From contig NZ_JAFLNF010000004.1 of the NCBI RefSeq assembly GCF_017313085.1, forward strand, positions 186,001 to 250,000: a stretch of 64,000 nt of DNA, in the 5' to 3' direction. The stretch is from Roseibium limicola (GTDB lineage: Bacteria > Pseudomonadota > Alphaproteobacteria > Rhizobiales > Stappiaceae). How positions within the stretch are numbered: the first letter of the stretch is position 1; every line of letters begins with the position of its first letter. A program made the translations under genes and the position numbers. The notes beneath the pieces were generated by a model that was not told the origin of the DNA, ran no database searches, and was given only the letters and a program-made list of their open reading frames with translations. Positions 19,710-28,896 of the stretch are shown one piece after another.

Positions 19710-20593
19710 GGGCGGATCAACGTTCCGGCACCACCGTCGGTGAAGAGTTCCAGCAAGACCGCATGGGACACTTTGCCGTTGAGGATGACAACGCCTTCGA
19801 CGCCCTGATCGAGTGCTTCGATGCAGGTTTCGACTTTCGGGATCATTCCGCCATTGATCGTTCCATCGGCGATGAGTTCGCGCGCACGGGCGACAGTCAG
19901 CTGCTTGATCAGATTTCCGTCCCTGTCGAGTACGCCTGGAACATCCGTGAGAAACAACAAGCGTTTTGCATTCAGCGCGCCTGCGATGGCGCCTGCGAAC
20001 GTGTCAGCATTGATGTTGTAGGTCTCGCCGTCAGCGCCAGGTGCGACGGGCGCAACGACAGGGATCAGGTCTTCCTTCAACACGAGCTTCAGGACAGTCG
20101 GGTTTACGTCAGCGGGTTCGCCGACAAACCCCAAGTCGATGACCTGCTCGATGTTGGAATCCGGGTCAACGGTCGTCCGGCGCAGTTTTTCCGCGGTCAC
20201 CATGTTGCCGTCCTTGCCGCATAGGCCGACAGCACGGCCGCCCTGGGCATTGATCGACTGGACGATCTCCTTGTTGATGGAACCGGCAAGAACCATCTCC
20301 ACCACTTCGACGGTCGCCTTGTCGGTGACGCGCAAACCGCCACGGAATTCGCTGACGATGCCAAGACGTGTCAGCATTTTGCCAATTTGTGGACCGCCGC
20401 CATGAACGACAACCGGATGCACGCCGGACTGGCGCAACAGTGTGATGTCGCGTGCAAAGGCACTGGAGAGGCTGGCATCTCCCATGGCATGACCGCCGTA
20501 TTTTACCACCACGGTGCGTCCGTCATAGCGCTGCATGTAGGGCAGGGCCTGGGCGATGATGTGAGCGCGGCTGGGCTGGTCCGGTGTGGTCAT
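19706..20593 (-). CDS. argB: Acetylglutamate kinase
   Basis: 295 residues from ATG 20593. Phosphorylates N-acetylglutamate, the second step of arginine biosynthesis. The amino-acid-kinase fold is complete: [11 protein letters not shown] near the start, [17 protein letters not shown] for the substrate loop, and [14 protein letters not shown] near the C-terminus for ATP binding. The N-terminal helix region with [10 protein letters not shown] is the extension found in arginine-sensitive, hexameric enzymes. A TTG six codons upstream is an alternative start. It follows engB on the same strand after about 90 bases. Confidence 0.97.
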   Translation of the reverse strand: MTTPDQPSRAHIIAQALPYMQRYDGRTVVVKYGGHAMGDASLSSAFARDITLLRQSGVHPVVVHGGGPQIGKMLTRLGIVSEFRGGLRVTDKATVEVVEMVLAGSINKEIVQSINAQGGRAVGLCGKDGNMVTAEKLRRTTVDPDSNIEQVIDLGFVGEPADVNPTVLKLVLKEDLIPVVAPVAPGADGETYNINADTFAGAIAGALNAKRLLFLTDVPGVLDRDGNLIKQLTVARARELIADGTINGGMIPKVETCIEALDQGVEGVVILNGKVSHAVLLELFTDGGAGTLIRP

Positions 20594-20684
20594 GGGAGGT
20601 CTTGGTCTCAAGTCGCTAAAAATGCAGGACTGATTTGATAGCGGATTTCGCGCGTCTTCTCAATCCGATGACGGGAAAATGGTG

Positions 20685-21329
20685 TCAGACGATGCTGGCA
20701 ATCTCGGCCTTGAGCAGGTCCAGTCCCTGGTTCTTCTCCGAGGATGTTGCGATGAGCCTTGGGAAAGCGGCGACGCGCTTGGACAGCAGGGTCAGGGTTT
20801 CCTCTTCAAGGCGTTTCAGCTGAGGCGGCTTGATCTTATCCGACTTGGTCAGAACGATCTGGTAGCTCACCGCTGCCTTGTCGAGCAGGCTCATCGCTTC
20901 ACTATCGTTCGGCTTGATGCCATGACGGCTGTCGATCAGCACGAAAATACGCCGCAGGGTGGGCCGTCCGCGCAGATAGGAGAACACCAGCCGTGTCCAG
21001 GCATCGACCATGTCTTTCGGTGCCTGGGCATAACCGTAGCCTGGCATATCAACGATGGTCAGAGGTGTTTCTTCGTTGCCGAAGAAGTTCAGCATCTGCG
21101 TCCGGCCGGGCGTGGACGAGGTCCGTGCCAGCCCATGACGCCCAGTCAAGGCGTTGATCAGGCTGGACTTTCCCACGTTGGATCGGCCAGCAAAGGCGAT
21201 CTCGGTGTTGCCGATTTCTGGCAGTTGCGCCATGTCCGTCACGCTGGTGATGAAATCCCAGCGTTTTGCGAACATCAGGCGGCCATCGTTCAGCAGGTCT
21301 TTTGTGTAAAATTCGTCTTCGTCGCTCAT
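20685..21329 (-). CDS. engB: Ribosome biogenesis GTP-binding protein EngB (YihA/YsxC)
   Basis: 214 residues. An essential GTPase in assembly of the large ribosomal subunit. The GTPase motifs are G1 GRSNVGKSS at residues 48-56, G3 DMPGYGYA starting at Asp94, and G4 TKSD at 161-164. It belongs to the conserved rpmH-rnpA-yidC-engB-argB neighbourhood of alphaproteobacteria. Here an acetyltransferase gene is inserted between yidC and engB. An ATG start is used at 21329. Confidence 0.97.
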   Translation of the reverse strand: MSDEDEFYTKDLLNDGRLMFAKRWDFITSVTDMAQLPEIGNTEIAFAGRSNVGKSSLINALTGRHGLARTSSTPGRTQMLNFFGNEETPLTIVDMPGYGYAQAPKDMVDAWTRLVFSYLRGRPTLRRIFVLIDSRHGIKPNDSEAMSLLDKAAVSYQIVLTKSDKIKPPQLKRLEEETLTLLSKRVAAFPRLIATSSEKNQGLDLLKAEIASIV

Positions 21330-21387
21330 GAGCGCTCTTCTAGCGATCTCCGGAGGTCACGTCGAGTACAAAGCGCGCAATCGTCCC

Positions 21388-22035
21388 TTACAGGGCGGCG
21401 GCGATGCATTCCAGGTCGCCCGGGTGTCCTTCCCTTATCGCTGACAGATTGGCCGAGATCATCTCGATGGGCCAATTCCACCAGGCGATTTCCAAAAGCC
21501 GGTCGACCGTTGCTGCATCGAACCGGGTGCGTATGATGCGCGCCGGGTTTCCGGCAACAATAGCATAGGGCGGCACGTCCGAGCCGACCACGGACTTGGA
21601 GCCGACAATGGCTCCGCTGCCGATGCTGACGCCGGGGAGGATCGTGGCATCGGTCCCGATCCACACATCGTGGCCTACGGTCGTGTCTCCTCGTGAATTC
21701 TTGAGAAAAACGGAGGTGTCGTAATCCTGTTCCCAGCCGCCTTGAAAAATATGAAACGGGTAGGTCGAGACGCCGCCCATCGCATGGTTGGCGCCGTTCA
21801 TGATGAACTCGACGCCGGTGGCCAGCGCGCAGAACTTGCCGATTGTCAGTCGGTCGCCGAGAAAGTCGAAATGATAGCGGACGCATTTCTCCTGGAACCG
21901 CGCGGCATCGACAGGGTCATTGTAATAGCTGTAGTCGCCGGCTTCGATATAATCGCCGGAGATGACGTTCTTGATGAAGACTGTGTGTTCCGCGCCGGGA
22001 AATGGAAACCGGGCTTCGGGGGCAGGGCCATGCAT
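21388..22035 (-). CDS. CatB-related O-acetyltransferase (xenobiotic acetyltransferase type)
   Basis: 215 residues from ATG 22035, with AGGA eight bases upstream. The frame extends 89 codons further but that stretch runs into the yidC terminator and is not coding. The protein is a left-handed beta-helix acetyltransferase: GDYSYYNDPVDAARF, the catalytic-histidine region NGANHAMGGVSTYPFHIF and the hexapeptide turns VGHDVWIGTDATILPGVSIG are typical of Vat/CatB enzymes, which acetylate antibiotics or sugars. Antibiotic resistance should not be assumed. It interrupts the usually direct yidC-engB order, which suggests an insertion in this lineage. Confidence 0.9.
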   Translation of the reverse strand: MHGPAPEARFPFPGAEHTVFIKNVISGDYIEAGDYSYYNDPVDAARFQEKCVRYHFDFLGDRLTIGKFCALATGVEFIMNGANHAMGGVSTYPFHIFQGGWEQDYDTSVFLKNSRGDTTVGHDVWIGTDATILPGVSIGSGAIVGSKSVVGSDVPPYAIVAGNPARIIRTRFDAATVDRLLEIAWWNWPIEMISANLSAIREGHPGDLECIAAAL

Positions 22036-22188
22036 GGTGAAATCCTGTAAGTGACAGCGTAGCAGGACGCGCAATAGAGCGCGCGATTTGAAAGGTGCCC
22101 GCCTTGGGCCGGCAACTTTCACGCTTTGGTCTTGCTGGGGTCTGGAACTCAGGAAATCACTGGCCTGCGGCCTCCGGTCAGTCGAAAC

Positions 22189-22222
22189 AAAAAGGGCCCC
22201 GGAAATCCGGAGCCCCTTTTTA
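22189..22222 (-). terminator. Intrinsic terminator after yidC
   Basis: GGGGCTCCGGA pairs with TCCGGGGCCC across a two-base loop when read on the minus strand, and is followed by TTTTT. It lies about 20 bases beyond the yidC stop. The A-run on the other side could make it work in both directions. Confidence 0.88.
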
Positions 22223-22241
22223 TCATTTTGGAACTGAAGCG

Positions 22242-24053
22242 TCAGCTCTTCTTTTCTTCGGAGTCTTTGTTCCGATTGAAGGTGCCCTTCAGATTGTCCC
22301 ACAGCTCGATCTTCACGCCTTGTCGGCGCATGATCACATATTGCTGAGTGATCGAGAGGCTGTTGTTCCAGGCCCAGTAGATCACCAGGCCGGCCGGGAA
22401 AGAAGCCAGCATGAAGGTGAAGACGATCGGCATCCAGGTGAAGATCATCTTCTGCGCCGGATCGGGCGGAGCCGGGTTCATCTTCATCTGCAGGAACATG
22501 GTGATGCCCATGATCAACGGCCAGACACCCAGCATCAGCATCTGCGGCGGATCCCAGGGGATCAGGCCGAACAGGTTGAAGACGGTGGTGGGATCCGGAG
22601 CCGACAGATCCTGGATCCAGCCAAAGAAGGGTGCGTGACGCATTTCGATGGTCACGAACAGAACCTTGTAGAGCGAGAAGAAGACCGGGATCTGGATCAC
22701 GACTGGCAGACAGCCTGCCAGCGGATTGATCTTTTCCTTCTTGTACAGCTCCATCAGCTCTTGCTGCTGCTTCTGGCGATCATCCGGGTAGCGTTCCTTG
22801 ATTTCCGCCATTTGCGGCTGAACAAGTTTCATCTTGCTCATGGAAACGTAGGACTTGTTTGCCAGCGGGAAGAAAACCGCCTTGACGCCCACTGTCACCA
22901 ACAGGATGGCAACACCAAAGTTGCCAACAAGATGGTAGAGGAAGTCGATGGCATGGAACATCGGCTTGGTCAGGAAGTAGAACCAGCCCCAGTCGATCAG
23001 CAGCTCGAAGTTGGAGATGCCGAGATCGTCCTTGTAGGCATTGAGCAGCTTGGTTTCTTTTGCCCCTGCGAACAGGTGAGAGGATGTTCCAGCGGTCGCA
23101 CCTGCATTCACCGTCACGGCCTTGCCGAGGAAATCGGCCTGGTAATTGTCGCTGCCGGCGTTGTGGCTGAAGTTCGGCTGGAACGCCTCGCCTGGGGTCG
23201 GGATCAGCGTTGTCGCCCAGTACTTGTCGGTAATGCCGAGCCAGCCCTGGTTGACTTCTTTCGGACGGATCTTGCTTTCTTCCTGGAGGTCGGAATAGTC
23301 GATCTCCTTCAGGCCTTCTTCGCCGAAGAAGCCAAGCAGGCCTTCATGCAGAATGTAGAAGCTCTGGTGATCCGGTTCGCCGGTGCGGGCAATCAGGCCG
23401 TACGGATAGAGCGTCAGGTCTGCATCGGTCGTGTTTTCGACTGACTGGCTGACCGTGAACATGTAGTTCTCGTCAACGCTGAACGTGCGCTTGAAGGTTA
23501 GCCCCTCTCCATTGTCATAGGACAATGTAACCGGTTGAGACGGGGTCAGGTCGGCGTTGCCGTCGACGTTCCACACAGTGGAGCCGGTAGGCAGGGTGAT
23601 GTTGGAATTGGCTTCCGTAACCCAGCCGTAATCGACGTAATACGGATCGGGGCTGCCTTTCGGCGCCAGCAGAATCACGGTCGGGCTGTCGTCTTCAACC
23701 GTCTGGCGATAGTCCTTCAGGCGAAGATCGTCGAGGCGACCACCGGTCAGATTGAGCGAGCCTGAAAGGCGGGGGGTGTCGATGGCGACGCGGTCCGTTG
23801 CCTTCAAGGCATCTTCCAGACTGACGGTTGCAACCGCAGCGGACTGCGGAGGCGTACCAGCTGCCGGCGTGCCGCCAGGGCCGACGGGCGTTGTCGTGTC
23901 GCTCTGCGTGGCGGCACTTTGCTCGGCGGCCTGTTGCGCCTGCTCTGCCTGTTGTCGTTCAAGCTGTGGTTGGGCAACAAAATATTGCCAGCCCAGCAAG
24001 ACAATCAAAGAAAGCACGACTGCAAGAATCGTATTGCGATTTTCAGAGAACAA
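22242..24053 (-). CDS. yidC: Membrane protein insertase YidC
   Basis: 603 residues. Inserts and folds inner-membrane proteins, alone or with SecYEG. The first membrane helix is at residues 7-25. A large periplasmic beta-sandwich domain follows, with a Gln/Ala-rich and Thr/Pro-rich linker before it (about 28-70). The conserved five-helix insertase core starts near residue 365 (FHAIDFLYHLVGNFGVAILL) and includes the cytoplasmic helical hairpin (MSKMKLVQPQMAEIKERYPD). The C-terminal tail is basic. It starts five bases after rnpA and ends at a clear terminator. Confidence 0.97.
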   Translation of the reverse strand: MFSENRNTILAVVLSLIVLLGWQYFVAQPQLERQQAEQAQQAAEQSAATQSDTTTPVGPGGTPAAGTPPQSAAVATVSLEDALKATDRVAIDTPRLSGSLNLTGGRLDDLRLKDYRQTVEDDSPTVILLAPKGSPDPYYVDYGWVTEANSNITLPTGSTVWNVDGNADLTPSQPVTLSYDNGEGLTFKRTFSVDENYMFTVSQSVENTTDADLTLYPYGLIARTGEPDHQSFYILHEGLLGFFGEEGLKEIDYSDLQEESKIRPKEVNQGWLGITDKYWATTLIPTPGEAFQPNFSHNAGSDNYQADFLGKAVTVNAGATAGTSSHLFAGAKETKLLNAYKDDLGISNFELLIDWGWFYFLTKPMFHAIDFLYHLVGNFGVAILLVTVGVKAVFFPLANKSYVSMSKMKLVQPQMAEIKERYPDDRQKQQQELMELYKKEKINPLAGCLPVVIQIPVFFSLYKVLFVTIEMRHAPFFGWIQDLSAPDPTTVFNLFGLIPWDPPQMLMLGVWPLIMGITMFLQMKMNPAPPDPAQKMIFTWMPIVFTFMLASFPAGLVIYWAWNNSLSITQQYVIMRRQGVKIELWDNLKGTFNRNKDSEEKKS

Positions 24054-24058
24054 CTGGT

Positions 24059-24496
24059 TTACCCCTGTTTTCTGCCCGTGACCGGTTTGCTTCCTCGTGG
24101 TCGGCGTGGCGGTCTCTTGTTCCCTTGCGGTGCTTTGGGGTCAAGGACCTGCTGAAGACCAGACTTGAGATCGGCTACCAGATTTTCGAAAGGATGAGAT
24201 AGGGCTGCTTCACGCCCGACCAGCACGAAATCTGCCTGTGGCGGAACATCCGTCAATTGAAGAGCTTGCACAGCGGCCCTGAGGCGACGCTTGATACGGC
24301 TACGAACGACCGAGTTCCCGGTCTTCTTCGTGACAGTATAGCCGACACGTGATGGAATGTCGGCTTCGCGTTTCAAGCCCTGTAACACAAAAGCGCGCCG
24401 GCCCACGCGACCGCCTTTGGCGACGGCGAGGAACTCGGAGCGCTTTTTAAGTGTTGTCATGTGCGGTGGCTTTGGCTGTGATTGAAAGACATTCAT
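24059..24496 (-). CDS. rnpA: Ribonuclease P protein component
   Basis: 145 residues from 24496, or 133 from an ATG at 24460 that gives the more usual opening TTLKKRSEFLAVAKGG. Assists the RNase P RNA in trimming the 5' end of tRNA precursors. The RNR signature is seen as GNSVVRSRIKRRLRAAVQ. The C-terminal 25 residues are an Arg/Pro/Lys-rich tail. It lies 32 bases downstream of rpmH and five bases upstream of yidC, the conserved order. The exact start is the only uncertain point. Confidence 0.95.
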   Translation of the reverse strand: MNVFQSQPKPPHMTTLKKRSEFLAVAKGGRVGRRAFVLQGLKREADIPSRVGYTVTKKTGNSVVRSRIKRRLRAAVQALQLTDVPPQADFVLVGREAALSHPFENLVADLKSGLQQVLDPKAPQGNKRPPRRPRGSKPVTGRKQG

Positions 24497-24528
24497 CGCC
24501 TGCTACCACCGCTTGTCGCGAGGCCCGC

Positions 24529-24663
24529 TTAGGCGCTCAGACGCTTCCGACCCTTGGCCCGACGACGCGCGAGAACCTGCTGGCCATTCTTGGTGGCCAT
24601 ACGTGCGCGGAAACCATGACGGCGCTTGCGGACAAGACGGCTCGGCTGATACGTACGCTTCAT
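24529..24663 (-). CDS. rpmH: 50S ribosomal protein L34
   Basis: 44 residues, running from [20 protein letters not shown] to a C-terminal KGRKRLSA; the sequence is near-invariant among bacteria. It is read on the minus strand with ATG at 24661-24663 and TAA at 24529-24531. It heads the rpmH-rnpA-yidC transcript. The bases just upstream hold a GC hairpin (24674-24689). Confidence 0.98.
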   Translation of the reverse strand: MKRTYQPSRLVRKRRHGFRARMATKNGQQVLARRRAKGRKRLSA

Positions 24664-25038
24664 TGCTCATTATCCGCGCCCAAGCGCGGCCCTTTTTTTC
24701 TTTAAAATTCTTTGGAAGAGGCACCCTTCCGTCTAATTGCGGATAAACCACGGCCCGAAGCGCGTGATTGCAGGTGCATATCCCGGTCGAGCGCGCTTAT
24801 AAGCAAGGCGGGCTCACGAGTCAACGATAGGGCAGGCAAATTCAGATTTTCCCAGACGCTGATTGTTGCCTTTCTGGTCTACTGCTCACATTCCGTCAAC
24901 TGTCGGTGAAGCGCGCTGCATTTGTCGACAGGCGTCCCACATTCTGACTAGCATGGTGCGAAGGACGTAAGTTCTCTGGAAATAACAGGAATTTATCCAA
25001 CCCGGCACGAGTTGAAGCTGATTTGAAGGCGCCAGAAA
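24664..25038. other. Intergenic region between rpmH and the TVP38 gene (375 bases)
   Basis: This divergent intergenic stretch must hold the promoters of rpmH and of the TVP38 gene. A perfect hairpin CCGCGC-CCAA-GCGCGG (24674-24689) lies 10 bases from the rpmH start. Read on the plus strand it is followed by CCC and T7 and so resembles a terminator; read on the minus strand it sits in the rpmH leader. I saw no other gene here. Confidence 0.6.
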
Positions 25039-25809
25039 ATGGGTGACAAGCAAATTGCGGGCGAGAACCGCACATCATCAGGGGTATCGTGGGGGCGTTG
25101 GGGTGCCCTGGCCGCCTTGTTGATGGGCCTGGCGGTCGCCTATGCCTATGGCCTGCAGGACTACCTGACCCTCTCGGCTTTGATTCGCGAACATCAGGCG
25201 CTCTCCGAGTTTGTTGAAGCGCATCTCATTGCAGCGTTAGCGCTTTACATCCTTATATATATAGCGGCGGTGGCGCTGTCTTTTCCCGGAGCATCGTTCC
25301 TGACAATCGCCGGCGGCTACCTGTTTGGCTGGATGGTCAGTGGCACTGCCGCAGTCTTGGCGGCCACCGCCGGTGCCACACTGGTATTTCTGATTGCTCG
25401 CAGTTCGGTTGGCGAAGTGTTCCGGCGCAAGGCTGGTGGCTGGCTGGCCCGGATGAGAGAGGGCTTTCAGAATGACGCCTTCAGTTACATGTTGTTTTTG
25501 CGCCTGACGCCGATTTTCCCCTTCTGGCTGGTGAATATGGCGCCAGCGCTGCTGGGCGTTCGCTTGTCCGTTTATAGTGTGGCGACGCTGCTGGGGATCA
25601 TTCCCGGCACTTTTGCCTTTTCGATTGTCGGGTCAGGGTTGGGCAGCCTGATTGACGCTCAGGAGCAAGCGTCCCCCGGATGTGGAGAAGCAGGAACCTG
25701 CAATGTCGAAATCTCCGCGCTCATCACCCCGACCATGCTGGTCGCACTGTTCGCCCTCGGTATCCTCGCGCTTATTCCAGTTGTTTTGAAAAGCCGGCGC
25801 AAGGGATGA
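25039..25809 (+). CDS. TVP38/TMEM64 family (DedA-like) membrane protein
   Basis: 256 residues. An integral membrane protein with the VTT/SNARE-associated domain. Helices lie near 18-38, 55-80 (ALALYILIYIAAVALSF), 85-125, 155-180 and 225-250. The conserved re-entrant pieces GGYLFGWMVSG and LRLTPIFPFWLVNMAPALLG are present; in DedA relatives these form the lipid- or ion-handling core. It is followed 34 bases later by a Mer-like flavoprotein, a frequent pairing in bacteria whose purpose is not established. The loop near residue 218 contains CGEAGTCNVE with two cysteines. Confidence 0.92.
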   Translation: MGDKQIAGENRTSSGVSWGRWGALAALLMGLAVAYAYGLQDYLTLSALIREHQALSEFVEAHLIAALALYILIYIAAVALSFPGASFLTIAGGYLFGWMVSGTAAVLAATAGATLVFLIARSSVGEVFRRKAGGWLARMREGFQNDAFSYMLFLRLTPIFPFWLVNMAPALLGVRLSVYSVATLLGIIPGTFAFSIVGSGLGSLIDAQEQASPGCGEAGTCNVEISALITPTMLVALFALGILALIPVVLKSRRKG

Positions 25810-25843
25810 CATCAGGCCCTGTGCGTGCGGCAGAAAGAGTTTC

Positions 25844-27259
25844 ATGACAGACACTGTGTTGACCCCTGATATTTGCGTCATCGGAGCCGGTTCCGGAGGG
25901 CTGTCGTTGGCCGCTGGTGCAGCTGCCTTCGGTGTAGAGGTGGTTCTTGTCGAAAAAGGACGGATGGGTGGCGATTGCCTGAACTATGGCTGTGTCCCCT
26001 CGAAGGCGCTTCTGTCTTCTGCCAGGGCGGCTTTCGCCCGCAACGGGCTCGTGGATGAACCGCTAGGGCCCGATTTTGAAAGCGCGCGGGCACACATCCA
26101 AGCGACTATCGCCGCCATCGCTCCGCATGATTCTCAGGAGCGGTTCGAGGGCCTTGGAGTGACGGTGCTTCGCGGCGGCGCACGATTTGTCGATCAGGAG
26201 ACTGTGTCCGTAGGAGATCGCCTTATCAAGGCGCGGCGGTTTGTCGTCGCCAGTGGCTCCTCGCCCCTCGTTCCTCCGATCCCCGGTCTCGACCAAACGC
26301 CCTACCTGACCAATGAAACCCTGTTTGAGGATCTGCGGCCCAAGCCCGACCTGCTGATCATCGGTGGCGGGCCGATCGGTCTGGAAATGGCCCAGGCGCA
26401 TCGGCGCCTGGGGTCTCGTGTCACGGTTCTTGAGGCCGGTCGTATTCTGTCCAAAGATGACCCAGAGCATGTGGAAATCCTCCGGCAGCACGTGAAGAGC
26501 GAAGGCATTGCCCTGCTGGAAGGCACTCACGTGGAGCGGGTCGAGCCAACGGACAGTGGTGGCGTCATCGTGCATGTGGCCACTGAGCAGGGAATGCGTG
26601 CAGTAACCGGAACGCATTTGCTGCTGGCGGTGGGCAGGTCACCCAATGTGGATGGGCTTGATCTGGAGAACGCCGGCATCGCCACTGACAAGCGCGGCAT
26701 CAGGGTCGATGCATCGCTGCGCACGAACAATCGCAAGGTTTACGCCATTGGCGATGTTGCGGGCGGGCCACAATTCACCCATGCAGCAGGCGCTCAGGCA
26801 GGTCTCCTCCTTCGAGCTTTGCTGTTTCGCCTGCCGGTCAAGTTCACGGCCGACAGCATTCCATGGGCAACCTACACCTCGCCTGAGGTGGCGCATGTTG
26901 GCCTTGGTCTGGAGGAGGCACGTCGCCGGGCGGGCGCTGTTCGTGTCCTGAGCGTAGCCTACGACGGTAATGACCGGGCCCGGACCGACAATCAGACAAT
27001 CGGCGCGCTGAAGCTGTATGCGGGCAAGGGTGGCCGGCTGCTTGGGGCTGATATCATCGGCGCGCAGGCGGGCGAATTGGCGTGTCTTTTGTCGCTTGCC
27101 TACTCAAAGAAGATGACAATGCGTGATCTTGCCGGTTTCGTTGCGCCCTATCCGACCTTGAGCGAGTTGGTACGCCGCGCGGCCATCAGCTATTACGCTG
27201 AGGCACCGGCCAATCCCTGGGTTCGCCGAGTTGTCGCAATATTGCAAAAGTTTGGGTGA
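25844..27259 (+). CDS. Pyridine nucleotide-disulfide oxidoreductase (mercuric reductase-like)
   Basis: 471 residues. An FAD/NAD(P)H flavoprotein of the class I disulfide reductase family. The FAD-binding GAGSGG motif is near residue 11, followed by the redox-active pair Cys45 and Cys50 in GGDCLNYGCVPSKALL. The NAD(P)-binding GGGPIGLEMAQ is near residue 173, the second FAD contact is YAIGDVAGG, and the dimerisation domain is C-terminal. There is no N-terminal heavy-metal domain and no C-terminal vicinal cysteine pair, so true mercury reduction is unlikely. It may be cotranscribed with the TVP38 gene. Confidence 0.93.
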   Translation: MTDTVLTPDICVIGAGSGGLSLAAGAAAFGVEVVLVEKGRMGGDCLNYGCVPSKALLSSARAAFARNGLVDEPLGPDFESARAHIQATIAAIAPHDSQERFEGLGVTVLRGGARFVDQETVSVGDRLIKARRFVVASGSSPLVPPIPGLDQTPYLTNETLFEDLRPKPDLLIIGGGPIGLEMAQAHRRLGSRVTVLEAGRILSKDDPEHVEILRQHVKSEGIALLEGTHVERVEPTDSGGVIVHVATEQGMRAVTGTHLLLAVGRSPNVDGLDLENAGIATDKRGIRVDASLRTNNRKVYAIGDVAGGPQFTHAAGAQAGLLLRALLFRLPVKFTADSIPWATYTSPEVAHVGLGLEEARRRAGAVRVLSVAYDGNDRARTDNQTIGALKLYAGKGGRLLGADIIGAQAGELACLLSLAYSKKMTMRDLAGFVAPYPTLSELVRRAAISYYAEAPANPWVRRVVAILQKFG

Positions 27260-27381
27260 CCCCCGTTACACTTAACGGGATAGGATTGGCGGGGCGTATA
27301 TGTTTGTATTGCCAAAGGTAACCTTGAGACGACCACGGTGTTGGCTGAAGGCGCCCAGTGAAAATCAGTGCCGGAAATGAC

Positions 27382-28896
27382 ATGAAGCGCGAAAGCGGAC
27401 CGACAGATCAGGCAACGTCAGGCGCACGCCCGCAGACGGGGCCGCATTCCATTTCCGAGCCGGATACATCGGGCGCCATGCATACTCAGGGGCTTGGGGC
27501 ACAGATGCCCTATGCCTGGGGGGGGCTTTCGGGCAAGCTGCTTCTGCTGACGATCAGTTTCGTCATGCTGGCAGAGGTGTTCATTTACGTTCCGTCGGTT
27601 GCCAACTTCCGCAACAGCTGGATGACCGACCGGTTGACCACTGCCGGAGTGGCCGCCGCCGTTCTGAGCGAGACCAACACCATCGCCCCGCGCTTGCAAC
27701 AGGAGCTGCTGCGGGCCACGGGCGCCGTAGCCATTGCGCTTGATTTCGGCAGCCGCCGCAGCCTGATTGCCATGAACGAGACCCCGCTCGAGATCACCAT
27801 GGTGGTCGACATGAGCGACATGAGCCCTTGGCGATCCATCGTTCAAAGCTTCCAGACACTGGCACACCTGGATGGAGGGTTGCTACGGGTGGTGGGGCAA
27901 GGGCAGATGGGGCTTGTCGAGAAAGTCGACGTGGTCCTGCCGATTAATCTGCTGCGCAACGACATGTTCGCCTTTTCCTGGCGTATTCTCGGCCTGTCTC
28001 TGGTTATTTCCGTCATCACCGCAGCTCTTGTCTACATCAGCCTTCAGGCCTTGTTTGTGCGTCCCCTGCAACGCCTGACCCGCGCCATGGACCGTTTTGC
28101 GGAAACCCCGGAAGATCCCAGCTGCATCATTCCACCAGCCGCCCGAAAGGACGAGCTGGGAGAAGCCCAGGCACGCCTGTCCGTCATGCAGGAGGCGCTT
28201 GCCCGCGCCCTGCATCAGAAGCAAAGGTTGGCAGACCTCGGGCTCGCCGTCTCCAAGATCAATCATGATCTGCGCAATCTTCTGGCCTCCGCCCAGCTGT
28301 TTTTAGAGCGCCTGGAGCATGTCGAGGATCCGACCGTGCGGCGCCTGGCCCCTAAGATCGTTGCTACGCTGGACCGGGCAGTCGGATACACACAAGCCGT
28401 CATGTCCTACGGCAAGGCGCAGGAAAGTGCGCCCCAGCGCCGCTGGCTGAACCTCTATCAGGTGGTGCTGGACGTCACTGATGTTTTGGGTCTGCACGAG
28501 CATCCCGCTGTACAGCTGGAAGTGCGCGTGCCGAAGGATCTGGAGGTCGATGCCGACCCGGAGCAGCTGTTCCGGGTTTTGCTCAACCTGTGCCGCAACT
28601 CACTACAGGCACTGGAGACCGAGCTGGATCCGGCGATTGTGCGACGGATTGATGTTCACGGCGTTCGGCAGGGCTGCGAAGTCAGCATTACAGTCACTGA
28701 CACTGGACCCGGCATCCCGGCGCAAACCCGCAAAGCCCTCTTCAAGGCTTTTCATTCCAGCTCCAAGAGCGGTGGGGTGGGGTTGGGTCTGGCGATTGCT
28801 GCCGAGCTTCTGCGTGCCCATGGCGGGCGTATTTCCCTGGAAGACAGCCGGCGCGGTACCCAGTTCCTGATTGTTCTGCCTGATCGCAGCGCATAG
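27382..28896 (+). CDS. Orphan membrane sensor histidine kinase
   Basis: 504 residues from ATG 27382 (GGAAA six bases upstream); a GTG at 27358 is an alternative. Two membrane helices flank a periplasmic sensor of about 130 residues. A HAMP-like linker with PLQRLTRAMDRFAETPED follows. The phospho-accepting His295 lies in KINHDLRNLLAS, an atypical H-box, and the ATPase domain has Asn406 in NLCRNSLQAL, then DTGPGIP and GGVGLGLAIAAELLRAHGG. The first 45 residues are hydrophilic and poor in structure. No response regulator lies in the window, so its partner is elsewhere. The signal is unknown. Confidence 0.92.
   Translation: MKRESGPTDQATSGARPQTGPHSISEPDTSGAMHTQGLGAQMPYAWGGLSGKLLLLTISFVMLAEVFIYVPSVANFRNSWMTDRLTTAGVAAAVLSETNTIAPRLQQELLRATGAVAIALDFGSRRSLIAMNETPLEITMVVDMSDMSPWRSIVQSFQTLAHLDGGLLRVVGQGQMGLVEKVDVVLPINLLRNDMFAFSWRILGLSLVISVITAALVYISLQALFVRPLQRLTRAMDRFAETPEDPSCIIPPAARKDELGEAQARLSVMQEALARALHQKQRLADLGLAVSKINHDLRNLLASAQLFLERLEHVEDPTVRRLAPKIVATLDRAVGYTQAVMSYGKAQESAPQRRWLNLYQVVLDVTDVLGLHEHPAVQLEVRVPKDLEVDADPEQLFRVLLNLCRNSLQALETELDPAIVRRIDVHGVRQGCEVSITVTDTGPGIPAQTRKALFKAFHSSSKSGGVGLGLAIAAELLRAHGGRISLEDSRRGTQFLIVLPDRSA

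Noticed and set aside
22095-23444. 449-residue plus-strand frame opposite yidC
   Set aside because: It is antisense to a conserved gene and rich in His, Gln and Arg, typical of shadow frames.
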